Of a DNA stretch of 64,000 nt, positions 43,889 through 52,096 are shown in pieces; position 1 is the first letter of the stretch, and each line of letters opens with the position of its first letter. Origin of the DNA: Bacteroidota bacterium (GTDB lineage: Bacteria > Bacteroidota > Bacteroidia > Chitinophagales > Chitinophagaceae); contig VGFQ01000012.1 of the NCBI GenBank assembly GCA_016868815.1, positions 1 through 64,000 on the forward strand, written 5' to 3'. A program made the translations under genes and the position numbers. Under the pieces are notes generated by a model that searched no databases, was not told the DNA's origin, and saw only the letters and a program-made list of their open reading frames with translations.

Positions 43889-44659
43889 TCAGAAGCGCAG
43901 ATGGCGAACTGTCAGTCCGTCGTTGATCAGCTGTTTGAGTGATTCAATCCCAATGCGCAGGTGTGTATGCACATATGTGAAAGTAACTTTCTGATCGCTC
44001 TCTTCGGTCTTAACGCCTTCTGGTATCATGGGCTGGTCGCTGACCAATAGCAAGGCTCCTGTGGGGATGCGGTTGTAGAAGCCAACGGAGAAGATGGTGG
44101 CAGTTTCCATATCGATGGCGTAGGCCCGGATCTTTTGTAGGTAGTTTTTGAAATCTTCATCATGTTCCCAAACCCTGCGGTTGGTCGTGTACACAGTTCC
44201 GGTCCAGTAGTCGACTTCATGCTCCCGGATGGTGGTGGAGATGGCTTTCTGTAAGGCGAAAGCTGGTAGGGCGGGTACTTCTGGCGGGAAATAGTCGTTA
44301 GAGGTGCCTTCTCCCCGAATGGCGGCAATGGGCAGGATGATGTCGCCGAGCTTATTTCGTTTTTTGAGACCTCCGCATTTACCCAGAAAGAGGACGGCCT
44401 TGGGCTCGATGCTGGTGAGCAGGTCCATGATGGTAGCAGCCGTCGGGCTTCCCATTCCGAAGTTCACGATCGTAATGCCTTCTGCAGAGGCGCAGGGCAT
44501 GGGCCGGTTGCGGCCTATGACTTCCACCCCGTGCCATTCGGCGAAGAGTTCTACGTAGTGTGTGAAGTTGGTCAGGAGGATATACTTGCCGAAGGCTTCA
44601 GAAGGCATGCCGGTATAGCGCGGCAGCCAGTTTCTGACAATATCTTCCTTCTGGATCAT
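43889..44659 (-). CDS. amn: AMP nucleosidase, short form
   Basis: 256 residues, the short Bacteroidota form of a nucleoside-phosphorylase-fold enzyme. Motifs: TIVNFGMGSPTAATIMDLL near 66-84, AVLFLGKCGGLKKRNKLGDIILP near 88-110, and the nucleotide-binding AYAIDMETATIFSVGF near 180-195 with the acidic D-x-E pair. The conserved DQPMIPEGVKTEESD follows. It splits AMP into adenine and ribose 5-phosphate; similar sequences are annotated so across the phylum, while the long enterobacterial Amn has an extra N-terminal domain that is absent here. The gene is divergent from the HsdR_N gene across a 51-base AT-rich spacer and coupled closely to the ABC ATPase gene. Confidence 0.87.
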   Translation of the reverse strand: MIQKEDIVRNWLPRYTGMPSEAFGKYILLTNFTHYVELFAEWHGVEVIGRNRPMPCASAEGITIVNFGMGSPTAATIMDLLTSIEPKAVLFLGKCGGLKKRNKLGDIILPIAAIRGEGTSNDYFPPEVPALPAFALQKAISTTIREHEVDYWTGTVYTTNRRVWEHDEDFKNYLQKIRAYAIDMETATIFSVGFYNRIPTGALLLVSDQPMIPEGVKTEESDQKVTFTYVHTHLRIGIESLKQLINDGLTVRHLRF

Positions 44660-44710
44660 GGCAACTCTCTTGATCTAATAAAGGATGAAATTACTAATTA
44701 GATTGCATGC

Positions 44711-45154
44711 ATGCTACGAATGGAGTTTACGGCTCATGCTGATATACGCATCCGAGCAAGGTCTAACGGGACACAGGAGGTCTTCGATGTCATTCGCAAA
44801 TCTTGGGTGCGCTACACCCCAGAGGAGAGGGTCCGGCAGCATGTCATCCGATTTTTGACAGGGCCCTGTGGTTATCCGGCCTCCATGATGTCCGTCGAGC
44901 GAGAGATCCGCCTGGGCGAACTGCGCAAGAAGTTTGATCTACTATTATATGATCGGGTGCACCGACCCTGGATGATGGTGGAATGCAAGGCCCCGGAGGT
45001 ACCGCTCACGGAAGCTGTCTTGATGCAGATCCTTCGATACCATATGGCGGTGCCGGCCCCTTTCCTGGTGATGACCAATGGACATGAATGCCTAGCCGTA
45101 GACATCGGCGACGGGCAGGTCCATTGGCTGGAGGCCTGGCCTTTATATCCCTGA
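44711..45154 (+). CDS. Stand-alone type I restriction HsdR N-terminal-domain protein
   Basis: 147 residues from the ATG at 44711; an ATG three codons later is also possible. The whole protein is an HSDR_N domain: WVRYTPEERVRQHVIRFL near 33-50, then the PD-(D/E)xK-like nuclease core KKFDLLLYDR near 77-86 and MMVECKAPEVPL near 92-103, with D80, E95, C96 and K97 in register. No HsdM, HsdS or helicase part is present nearby. Similar orphans are common in Bacteroidota and are usually not part of a restriction system. Function is unknown; DNA repair or RNA/DNA cleavage are possibilities. It converges on gdh with a 13-base gap. Confidence 0.82.
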   Translation: MLRMEFTAHADIRIRARSNGTQEVFDVIRKSWVRYTPEERVRQHVIRFLTGPCGYPASMMSVEREIRLGELRKKFDLLLYDRVHRPWMMVECKAPEVPLTEAVLMQILRYHMAVPAPFLVMTNGHECLAVDIGDGQVHWLEAWPLYP

Positions 45155-45167
45155 CCGCGCGTTGGCG

Positions 45168-46580
45168 TTATGGGAAGATACCCAGCTGGGAATAGATGGT
45201 GCCTACCTTGTTGATGGCTACTACGAAGCCAGCCGTACGCATATCCTGGATGTCGGGATTGGACCGCCAGCAATCTACGATCTCGCGGGTGGCGACAATC
45301 ATCGTCTCTTCCAGTCCGCTGTAGACAAGGTCTACTTCATCGGGGCCATGCACAATGGCTAGGCGCTGCGTGTCATCGAGTTTTTTCCCTGTAAGTTTTT
45401 CTATCTGGTCAACGATGCGTCCGTTTTGGTTTTCGTTGAACCGTTTCTCCAATCTTCCATAGCGCACATGGCTGAGGTTTTTCAACCATTCGAAATAGGA
45501 GACGGTGACCCCGCCGGCATTCAGATACATGTCTGGCACAACAAGGGTTCCTTTCGCGATGAATACTTCGTCGGCCTCCGGAGTGAGGGGGCCGTTGGCA
45601 GCTTCACCTATGATGGGAGCTTTGATGCGGGGTGCATTTTCTCCGTTGATGACGTTCTCTAGGGCTGCCGGGATGAGGATGTCGCAGTCGAGCTCGAGGG
45701 CGTCTGCATTGTTGGTAATATTCGTTGCACCTGGGTACCCGAGGATCGAGCCTGTGGCTTTTCTGTGCTGGAATACGGCTTCCACATCGAGCCCTTTGGG
45801 GTCGTGGATGGCCCCTTCATATTCTGCCAGTCCGACGATGCGTGCGCCTGCCTCTTGAAAAAACTTGGCGCTGTGGTATCCTACGTTGCCGAGGCCCTGG
45901 ACGACCACGCGCTTGCCATCGATGCCGGTCGAGAGCCCTACTTTATCCATCAGGTCGGGCATGCTGCAAACCTCACGGATCCCATAGAATACACCTAGGC
46001 CGGTGGCTTCCCGACGTCCGCGGACGCCTCCCTGGGTGATGGGCTTTCCTGTGACGCAGGCCATGGCATCCACCTCACCCGGGTTCATGGCCATGTAGGT
46101 GTCAAGGATCCACGACATTTCACGCTCGCCCGTGCCGTAGTCCGGTGCGGGCACATCTTCTCCTGGGCCTATGAACTTCTTTTTCACCAGTTCTGTGGTA
46201 TACCGGCGTGTGATGCGTTCCAGGTCATAGGCGGTGTAGTTGCGGGGGTTGATGGAGATGCCACCCTTTGCGCCGCCGAAGGGGACATTGACGATGGCGC
46301 ATTTATAAGTCATGAGGGCTGCCAGTGCCATGACCTCATCTAGGTTGACCATATCGCTGAAGCGAATACCACCCTTGCAGGGGAGCTTGTGTTGGGAATG
46401 TTGCACCCTGTAGGCTTTCACGACTTCGATGCGGTCGCCGATTTTGACCGGAAAGTTCATCCGGAGTACAGAGTTGCACTGTTTGATCTGTTCGAGGGTA
46501 CCTGCGTCGAAGGAGGTAAATTTCGCAGCCTTGTCGAAGCTCTTGCAAACAGCGTTGAAGAAGCTATATTGTTTTGACAT
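45168..46580 (-). CDS. Glutamate (Glu/Leu/Phe/Val) dehydrogenase
   Basis: 470 residues. It interconverts glutamate and 2-oxoglutarate plus ammonium using NAD(P). The ELFV dimerisation domain contains the substrate loop [10 protein letters not shown] near 62-71 and the catalytic lysine block [17 protein letters not shown] near 97-113, and an acidic Asp in [12 protein letters not shown] near 152. The Rossmann domain starts near [17 protein letters not shown] (about 225-241). Length is at the long end of the family. Its exact amino-acid preference cannot be read, but similar Bacteroidota proteins act on glutamate. It is last in a - strand run after the ccm genes, with a 33-base gap. Confidence 0.92.
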   Translation of the reverse strand: MSKQYSFFNAVCKSFDKAAKFTSFDAGTLEQIKQCNSVLRMNFPVKIGDRIEVVKAYRVQHSQHKLPCKGGIRFSDMVNLDEVMALAALMTYKCAIVNVPFGGAKGGISINPRNYTAYDLERITRRYTTELVKKKFIGPGEDVPAPDYGTGEREMSWILDTYMAMNPGEVDAMACVTGKPITQGGVRGRREATGLGVFYGIREVCSMPDLMDKVGLSTGIDGKRVVVQGLGNVGYHSAKFFQEAGARIVGLAEYEGAIHDPKGLDVEAVFQHRKATGSILGYPGATNITNNADALELDCDILIPAALENVINGENAPRIKAPIIGEAANGPLTPEADEVFIAKGTLVVPDMYLNAGGVTVSYFEWLKNLSHVRYGRLEKRFNENQNGRIVDQIEKLTGKKLDDTQRLAIVHGPDEVDLVYSGLEETMIVATREIVDCWRSNPDIQDMRTAGFVVAINKVGTIYSQLGIFP

Positions 46581-46613
46581 ATTTATACATAGATGATGGA
46601 TGAGGGATGTTCG

Positions 46614-46850
46614 TCATTGTTTATCTTTTTCAAGCCTTGAGACACGCCGGTCGATGCGCAGCAGGTATACGATGAGTCCTGTCAGGATGGTAGCCATGAC
46701 GGCAACGACGACATAGATCTTACCGTTGCTTCGCAGGGTATCTGCCATTTCTACGGGTGCGGGAGCACCCTGCGACTTGGCCGTCGTGGTGCCGGTGACT
46801 ACGCCCACGAACGCCATCCAAGCCTTACGAATTTTATTCATGTGATCCAT
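46614..46850 (-). CDS. CcmD-like small membrane protein
   Basis: 78 residues with one clear membrane segment near 45-66 (IYVVVAVMATILTGLIVYLL) followed by the basic/acidic tail RIDRRVSRLEKDKQ, the classic layout of CcmD, which releases haem-loaded CcmE from the CcmABC complex. The N-terminal 40 residues are a longer, low-complexity lead with a second weakly hydrophobic stretch (KAWMAFVGVVTG). It overlaps the ccmC-like gene by 17 bases, which makes the assignment firmer. No ccmE is seen in the window. Confidence 0.75.
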   Translation of the reverse strand: MDHMNKIRKAWMAFVGVVTGTTTAKSQGAPAPVEMADTLRSNGKIYVVVAVMATILTGLIVYLLRIDRRVSRLEKDKQ

Positions 46851-47529
46851 TTTTCTGTTCTAGTGCATAAACCCTAACCCTCAGGGTGGCAATCCATACG
46901 CCCAGAAGGGTCCAGCCGATGACGGCAGGATAGAAGACAACCCGCATGCGTGCATCGATGTCATTGAAATTCAGTGCTGGGTTCCCTTCCTGTCCCGGGT
47001 GTAGGCTGGGCAGCAGCCGGGGCACAATCCAAATGGATGGGAAAAGCATGGCATAGGCAAAGATGTTGTAGACGGCAGATACCCGGGCCCTGCGTTCCGG
47101 CTCAGGCATTGAGTCCCTAAGAACGAAATAGGCAAAGTATGCGAGGAGTGCCATGGCGGCTCCGATCAATTTAGGCTCGCGGACGATCGATCCGAAGGAG
47201 GCATAGGCTGGATTGTTAGGGTCAGCCCAGGTATAGGCGGCCCAGATGGCACCGGTCGCATATCCTAACATGCCCATCCAGACACCTATCTGGGCATATG
47301 CCCTGGCCCGGGTGTCATAGGCTTCCTGCAGGGTCCTGAGGTAGCGGATGCTGTGTACGACAGATGCAGTCAGCAGAATCATCATGGTAAACCACATACA
47401 TACATGGTAGTACAGATTGCGAATGGTCTCCTGCAGCTGGGGTAGCCTGGGGACAGGCAGTAAGAGTCCCCCAATGATGTCGTAGGCCAATAGGATGATG
47501 CAGAGGTATTTCCACCAGGCGAGGCGCAT
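46834..47529 (-). CDS. ccmC: Haem exporter / cytochrome c biogenesis protein CcmC (CcsA family)
   Basis: 231 residues with six membrane segments. The CcmC-type tryptophan-rich periplasmic stretch is seen as GAIWAAYTWADPN near 90-102, and conserved histidines occur in NLYYHVCMWF near 39-48 and in VHSIRYL near 58; a second haem-ligand histidine of the family is less clear. CcmC loads haem onto CcmE during cytochrome c maturation. It sits between ccmB (88 bases upstream, where there is a -7 element) and the CcmD-like gene, the usual ccmBCD order. ccmA and ccmE-I are not present here. Confidence 0.87.
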   Translation of the reverse strand: MRLAWWKYLCIILLAYDIIGGLLLPVPRLPQLQETIRNLYYHVCMWFTMMILLTASVVHSIRYLRTLQEAYDTRARAYAQIGVWMGMLGYATGAIWAAYTWADPNNPAYASFGSIVREPKLIGAAMALLAYFAYFVLRDSMPEPERRARVSAVYNIFAYAMLFPSIWIVPRLLPSLHPGQEGNPALNFNDIDARMRVVFYPAVIGWTLLGVWIATLRVRVYALEQKNGSHE

Positions 47530-47546
47530 CTTCGTAGGTATTATAG

Positions 47547-47554
47547 CAAAGTTA
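47547..47554 (-). promoter_or_regulatory. -7 element (TAACTTTG) before ccmC
   Basis: An exact TAnnTTTG followed by C on the - strand, 17 bases before the ccmC ATG. A second identical TAACTTTGC lies at 47598-47605. Neither has a TTG at the usual -33 spacing, so ccmC-ccmD-gdh may have its own weak promoter in addition to read-through from ccmB. Confidence 0.33.
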
Positions 47555-47616
47555 ACAGGCCAATTTATACTTTATTGGGCCAGCCATTTTGGCGGGGCAA
47601 AGTTAGGAGCCTTTCC

Positions 47617-48276
47617 TCAATCCTTCCACAGGAAGGGAAAGAGGATCAGGGAGAGTACGGCTACCGATATATCCAGGGCTAAGAGGAGCATGACAACTTC
47701 TAATGGACTTGACGTGGCGAATGATTCTCCCAACACGGTCTTGGAAAGCCGCATCAGCAGCAGCAGTTGTGGGAGGATGAGGGGAAAGCCCAGGATCGCC
47801 ATCAGTGAGGCTTGCTGCAGCGCCTTGGTGGCAATGGCTGCCAGCATGGTGAAGACCAATGATAGTCCGGCTGAACCCAGCCAGCTGATGCCAAAGAACC
47901 GCAGAGCCTCTGTGGTAGGGTCTCCCATGAAGGCCAGGAAGAGGAGGAGGGAGGCCGTGTTCATCACCGTCATGAGCAGGAGGTTGTAGGTCAACTTCGC
48001 GGTCATGAACTCTGCCGGGCTGACAACCGTATGGAAGTACAACATCCGTCCCTGGGATTCCTGGAGGAAGGACTTGGCTACGGCGTTGATGCAGATAAAA
48101 AGCTGCGTCACCCAAAATAAGGCCATCCATATGTCGGCTTCGGGCTGTTCGATGGTCAGATAGAGGACAAAGATGGTGGACAGCACATACAGGAGTACGC
48201 CGTAGAATGCATGTCGTTGACGCAACTCCAGCAGGATATCTTTTTGGATCAGCAGCCAGACAGACTTCGTTCTCAT
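47617..48276 (-). CDS. ccmB: Haem exporter protein CcmB
   Basis: 219 residues with six membrane segments, the membrane subunit of the CcmAB ABC transporter in cytochrome c maturation. The N-terminus WLLIQKDILLELRQRHAFYGVLLYVLSTIFVLYL is typical, as is the MLYFHTVVSPAEFMTAKLTYNLLLM segment near 76-100 and the ALQQASLMAILGFPLILPQLLLL block near 150-172. It lies 15 bases after tdk and 87 bases before ccmC on the same strand. The ATPase CcmA that should partner it is not in the window. Confidence 0.9.
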   Translation of the reverse strand: MRTKSVWLLIQKDILLELRQRHAFYGVLLYVLSTIFVLYLTIEQPEADIWMALFWVTQLFICINAVAKSFLQESQGRMLYFHTVVSPAEFMTAKLTYNLLLMTVMNTASLLLFLAFMGDPTTEALRFFGISWLGSAGLSLVFTMLAAIATKALQQASLMAILGFPLILPQLLLLMRLSKTVLGESFATSSPLEVVMLLLALDISVAVLSLILFPFLWKD

Positions 48277-48291
48277 GTGTGGACGGTTGGC

Positions 48292-48882
48292 TTAGGGCTG
48301 GGGAGGGTCTGATGGAGGGTCGTTACGGAAACAAATCCGACAACGGGGCTCATAAAGATTTTTTTCTCCGATCAGTACCTGCTTGTCGCCCCCGGTGATG
48401 CGGTAGGAGTAGTGGGCGATCGAGCCGCAGCGCTGGCAGATGGCATGGAGTTTGGTAACATAATCTGCCAGAGAGAGGAGTTGCGGCATCGGACCGAAGG
48501 GTTTGCCTAGATAGTCCATGTCGAGCCCTGCCACGATCACCCGGATGCCTCTGTTGGCCAGCGCTTCACAGAGATCTACGACGGAGGGGTCGAAAAACTG
48601 CGCTTCGTCAATGCCTATGACGTCCACTTCACCGATATGTTGTATGATTTGCTCGCTGTGTGCGACAGCGATGGACTCAAACCATTGTTCGTCGTGGGAG
48701 ACGATTCGTGCTGTGTGGTACCGGTTGTCCATGGCCGGCTTGAATACCTTACTGCTGAGGTTAGCGATCCGCACTCGCTTCATGCGCCGGATCAGTTCTT
48801 CGGTCTTACCTGAGAACATGGACCCGCAGATCACTTCGATCCAACCGCCCGGGCCTTGTCGGATATGGGGTTCAATGAACAT
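48292..48882 (-). CDS. tdk: Thymidine kinase
   Basis: 196 residues from the ATG at 48882 (MFIEPHIRQGPGGWIEVIC); the frame's 39 extra upstream residues overlap the divergent gene's promoter and are rejected. Type II thymidine kinase: P-loop GSMFSGKTEELIRR near 20-33, Walker B VIGIDEAQFFD near 90-100 with the catalytic Glu, the lasso-like LHAICQRCG with zinc cysteines near 146-149 and CRICF near 182-186. It phosphorylates thymidine for salvage. It starts the - strand run into ccmB. A -7 element is present at 48940-48947. Confidence 0.94.
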   Translation of the reverse strand: MFIEPHIRQGPGGWIEVICGSMFSGKTEELIRRMKRVRIANLSSKVFKPAMDNRYHTARIVSHDEQWFESIAVAHSEQIIQHIGEVDVIGIDEAQFFDPSVVDLCEALANRGIRVIVAGLDMDYLGKPFGPMPQLLSLADYVTKLHAICQRCGSIAHYSYRITGGDKQVLIGEKNLYEPRCRICFRNDPPSDPPQP

Positions 48883-48939
48883 CTTGGTGCGGAGGAATGA
48901 TCGTAGTATTGTTGTATCAAATACCGGATAACCGAACGG

Positions 48940-48947
48940 CAAAAATA
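48940..48947 (-). promoter_or_regulatory. -7 element (TATTTTTG) upstream of tdk
   Basis: Exact TAnnTTTG followed by C on the - strand, about 58 bases before the tdk ATG. No TTG at -33 spacing, so support is partial. Confidence 0.3.
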
Positions 48948-48957
48948 TCCATTTCAT

Positions 48958-49638
48958 ATGGAAAGGATTGAGATTCTTGTTGACATACTCAGGGATCAAA
49001 TTCGAAAAGGAGCCCCTAGGGAAAGCGTGCTGTGGACGTTGGGGATGATCCGGAACGAAGTCTTGCAGATGGCTTCTGCCCCTCAGGAGACGGTTGCTCC
49101 TGTTGGCGAGGATAACCGTAGATCCGTTCAGGATGCGGATGCCAGCGGGGCTGATGCATGGATGAAGGCTCTAGAGCCCTTGGACAATCAATCGGGTCAA
49201 AGGTCCTCAGAAGTCCAGGCCAGCCCTATGCAGTTGTCGGACCTGGAATCATCCAACGCCAAACCCATGGCATCGGCTAAGTCTCCGGTGCAAAGTGGTA
49301 GCATGGTAGAGGTCAATCAGGTCATCGCCATACCGGCAGCCTCTCTAAACGATACGCTGCGGCAGGATGAGTCGGACTTGGCTCATCACCTGCGCCCGGA
49401 GGTTTTACTAGACCTGCGACAGGCCGTCGGTATCAACGATCGTTTCCGTTACATCAGTGAACTTTTTCAAGGCGATGCGGCCTTATTTGACCAGGCCATC
49501 GGAGTGCTCAATGACATATCTGACTTTACGGAGGCTATCGAATGGATCGATCGGTTCTTACTCGTGGCGAGGAACTGGAATCCGGAAGACGCCCTGGTCC
49601 GCCAGTTTTATGGCTTGCTTAAGAGCCGGTTTGTATGA
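48958..49638 (+). CDS. Conserved Bacteroidota hypothetical protein
   Basis: 226 residues. I do not know a function. Residues 1-38 form a helical N-terminus (EILVDILRDQIRKGAPRESV), residues about 40-130 are a low-complexity polar linker rich in Ser, Ala, Gln and Asp, and residues about 145-226 form a conserved helical C-terminal module (LRQAVGINDRFRYISELFQGD, FTEAIEWIDRFLL, QFYGLLKSRFV) that I have seen in unnamed proteins of this phylum. No signal peptide or membrane segment, so probably cytoplasmic. It is divergent from tdk, and its last 31 bases overlap the end of the convergent Kdo-transferase gene. Confidence 0.75.
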   Translation: MERIEILVDILRDQIRKGAPRESVLWTLGMIRNEVLQMASAPQETVAPVGEDNRRSVQDADASGADAWMKALEPLDNQSGQRSSEVQASPMQLSDLESSNAKPMASAKSPVQSGSMVEVNQVIAIPAASLNDTLRQDESDLAHHLRPEVLLDLRQAVGINDRFRYISELFQGDAALFDQAIGVLNDISDFTEAIEWIDRFLLVARNWNPEDALVRQFYGLLKSRFV

Positions 49639-50876
49639 ATGTAACGCAAGACTGACTCGGTGGCACCGGCTTGGGATTGTACATAGCGTGCGTTTCCTTG
49701 TCCAAGCTCGGTACACAAGGTTTGATTGGACAGAAGCTCACTGATCTGGCAGTACAGGGTTTCTGCATCTCCCACGCTGTAAGCGCTCTTTAACGATAGG
49801 AGGTCATAGGCTTCTCTGGACCGTTCATACTGAGGGCCAAAAAAAACGGGGATACCATAGACGGCCGCTTCCAGGATGTTATGGATACCGCTGCGGTTGA
49901 ACCCACCGCCGACATAGGCAATCGTCGCATATTGGTATATGCTGGAGAGCCATCCGAAATTATCCACCAACAGGCATCTGCCTTGCAGCTGCGTCGGTGT
50001 GGGGTTGTCAAGCGATGTGCAATTAGAAAAACGGAAGGTGCCGGGGATTCTTTTCTCCAGGTTGGAGAGTCGTTGCTCATCGAACGCATGTGGTGCGATC
50101 AGGATGACTAAGTCGGGCAACAGGTCTGCCAGCTGAGCCAGCAGCCGTTCGTCATCGGGCCAAGTACTTCCTGCCACCAGTGTCTGCCGGCCTTGTATAA
50201 AGGCTGCCATCCAGGGCACGGGCACCGGAGAAGAGGCGATGGAAAGTACTTGGTCGAAGCGTGTATCCCCGCTCACTTCGGCCATCGCACCGAGCCCTAT
50301 TTGGTTGAGTAGCTGCCAAGATGATAGATCTTGAACAAACAACCTGCTATAGTATGCGAGCATTTCTCTCCAAAAGCCGCCGTATCGTCGGAAAAAGGGT
50401 TGTGTGGGTCGGAATATGGCAGCGATGGATAAGGTAGGAATCCCACGCTGGGAAAGTTCGGAGAGGTAGTACTGCCAGTGCTCATATTTAACGAAGATGG
50501 CCAGGCTAGGCTTAACCTGTGCCAGAAAATGGCGGGAGCGGTGTCGGCCATCCAGGGGTAGATAGCATACCAGGTCTGCAACCGCATAATGCTTGCGGAT
50601 CTCATAGCCTGAGGGCGAAAAGAAAGTGAGCAGGATCCGATGTTGCGGAAAGGCCTGTCGGATGGCTTCCAATACCGGCCTCCCCTGTTCAAACTCCCCC
50701 AGCGAGGCACAATGCATCCAAACGACCGGCTCCTTTGGGTGGTTTCGAAGGCTTGCCAATGGCTTTTCCGGATGCGTTCGGCCCCTCACCCAGGCCTTTG
50801 CTTTGGGGTTTACCTGAGCTGCCAGATGGATGAGGATGCCGTAGGCAGCGAGAAAAAAATCATAAAGAAGTAGCAT
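49608..50876 (-). CDS. waaA: 3-deoxy-D-manno-octulosonic acid (Kdo) transferase
   Basis: 422 residues, standard for WaaA/KdtA. A short N-terminal membrane-associated segment (LLYDFFLAAYGILIHLAA) is followed by the GT30 domain with VVWMHCASLGEFEQGRPVLEAI near 50-71 (the acidic catalytic residue lies in this block), FVKYEHWQYYLSEL near 127-140, and the C-terminal half with VAGSTWPDDERLL near 232 and AYVGGGFNRSGIHNILEAAVYGIPVFFGP near 318-346. It adds Kdo to lipid IVA, the first core step of lipopolysaccharide. It is divergent from the nucleotide-sugar operon, and the two probably serve the same envelope. Confidence 0.94.
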   Translation of the reverse strand: MLLLYDFFLAAYGILIHLAAQVNPKAKAWVRGRTHPEKPLASLRNHPKEPVVWMHCASLGEFEQGRPVLEAIRQAFPQHRILLTFFSPSGYEIRKHYAVADLVCYLPLDGRHRSRHFLAQVKPSLAIFVKYEHWQYYLSELSQRGIPTLSIAAIFRPTQPFFRRYGGFWREMLAYYSRLFVQDLSSWQLLNQIGLGAMAEVSGDTRFDQVLSIASSPVPVPWMAAFIQGRQTLVAGSTWPDDERLLAQLADLLPDLVILIAPHAFDEQRLSNLEKRIPGTFRFSNCTSLDNPTPTQLQGRCLLVDNFGWLSSIYQYATIAYVGGGFNRSGIHNILEAAVYGIPVFFGPQYERSREAYDLLSLKSAYSVGDAETLYCQISELLSNQTLCTELGQGNARYVQSQAGATESVLRYIHTNRLLSKP

Positions 50877-50931
50877 CTTGCTCAGTAGGCCATAAAGCTA
50901 CGCGCATTCTCTGCAGCAAGGGCAATTTTCA

Positions 50932-50939
50932 TAATTTTG
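50932..50939 (+). promoter_or_regulatory. -7 element (TAATTTTG) of the nucleotide-sugar operon
   Basis: Exact TAnnTTTG, 19 bases before the ATG at 50959, giving a predicted leader of about 12 bases. No TTG at the usual -33 spacing. A perfect inverted repeat (50934-50951) overlaps it. Confidence 0.42.
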
Positions 50940-50951
50940 AAACTTCAAAAT
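50934..50951. promoter_or_regulatory. Operator-like inverted repeat over the sugar-operon promoter
   Basis: ATTTTGAA, two bases, TTCAAAAT: a perfect 8-base inverted repeat covering most of the -7 element and the predicted transcript start. This position suits a repressor site, but the repeat is AT-rich and could arise by chance. Confidence 0.35.
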
Positions 50952-50958
50952 ATTGTCT

Positions 50959-52092
50959 ATGAGGCCAGTACAGATGGTTGACCTGAAACAACAGTATCTT
51001 GCCATGCAAGCTGAGATAGACGAAGCCATCCGCAGGGTACTCGACAGCTCTGTCTTCATCGGTGGCCAGTCGGTAGAGGAGTTCTCACAACACCTGGCTG
51101 CATGGACCGGCTCCCGGTATGTGATCCCCTGTGCGAATGGAACGGATGCTTTGCAGATTGCTTTGATGGCCTTGGGACTCGAGCCCGGCGATGAGGTCAT
51201 CACCCCTTCCTTTACATATATCGCCACCACAGAGGTGGTCGCCCTTCTCCGCTTGAAGCCCATCTTTGTCGATGTAGACCCCAGGACTTTCTGCATGGAT
51301 GCCAATGCATTGGAGCGGGCGATCACGCCCAAAACCCGTGCCATCGTGCCTGTCCACCTCTATGGCCAACCGGCGGCCATGGATGAAATCATGACCCTGG
51401 CGGATCGACATGGGCTCTATGTAGTCGAAGATAATGCCCAAGCCATCGGAGCCCGATACCGTTTCTATGACGGCACAGAAAGACAGACCGGCACAATGGG
51501 TACCATTGGGACGACCTCCTTTTTTCCTTCCAAGAATCTAGGTTGTTATGGCGATGGAGGTGCGATCTTTACCCAAGATGCATCGCTGGCAGATCGGATG
51601 CGCATGATTGCCAATCATGGCCAGCGCATCCGCTATTATCATGATTTGGTGGGATGCAATTCCCGACTGGATGCCATCCAGGCCGCGATCCTCGATGTCA
51701 AACTCCGGCGGCTAGAAGGGTACATAGTGTCCAGACGTCAAGCCGCAGCTGCATACGACGAGGCATTCAAGACTGAAGACCGGATCCTGACTCCATGGGT
51801 GGATCCGCGGGGTACGCATGTCTACCACCAATATACCCTTCAGTTGGAAGGGGTTGACCGCGATGAACTTCAGCGGTATCTTGCGGACCGATCCATACCA
51901 ACTATGATCTATTACCCTGTCCCGGCGCATCGTCAACGTATGTTCACCCAGCTGGGTGCTGGGGGGGAAGACCTGCCCGTCACCGACTGGCTGACGGGTC
52001 GTGTTCTTTCTCTCCCCATCCATACAGAGATGGACGCCGAGCTAACGGAAAGGATTGCGACAGCGGTGCTCGACTTCATCCACAAAAACTGA
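50959..52092 (+). CDS. DegT/DnrJ/EryC1/StrS-family sugar aminotransferase
   Basis: 377 residues from the ATG at 50959 (MRPVQMVDLKQQYLAM); a TTG two codons upstream is less likely. PLP-dependent aminotransferase of nucleotide-linked keto-sugars: ANGTDALQIALMALGL near 56-71 binds the phosphate, EDNAQAIGA near 158-166 stacks the cofactor, and the PLP lysine is in TTSFFPSKNLGCYGDGGAI near 185-203. Best resemblance is to WbpE/WlbC-type enzymes that aminate UDP-3-keto-uronic acids, or to FdtB-type dTDP-sugar enzymes; both precursor classes are made by this operon. It is the first gene, followed four bases later by ugd. Confidence 0.88.
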   Translation: MRPVQMVDLKQQYLAMQAEIDEAIRRVLDSSVFIGGQSVEEFSQHLAAWTGSRYVIPCANGTDALQIALMALGLEPGDEVITPSFTYIATTEVVALLRLKPIFVDVDPRTFCMDANALERAITPKTRAIVPVHLYGQPAAMDEIMTLADRHGLYVVEDNAQAIGARYRFYDGTERQTGTMGTIGTTSFFPSKNLGCYGDGGAIFTQDASLADRMRMIANHGQRIRYYHDLVGCNSRLDAIQAAILDVKLRRLEGYIVSRRQAAAAYDEAFKTEDRILTPWVDPRGTHVYHQYTLQLEGVDRDELQRYLADRSIPTMIYYPVPAHRQRMFTQLGAGGEDLPVTDWLTGRVLSLPIHTEMDAELTERIATAVLDFIHKN

Positions 52093-52096
52093 CTTC

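Noticed and set aside
44705..44714. GCATGCATGC palindrome before the HsdR_N gene
   Set aside because: A short simple palindrome overlapping the start region, with no second copy or promoter geometry.
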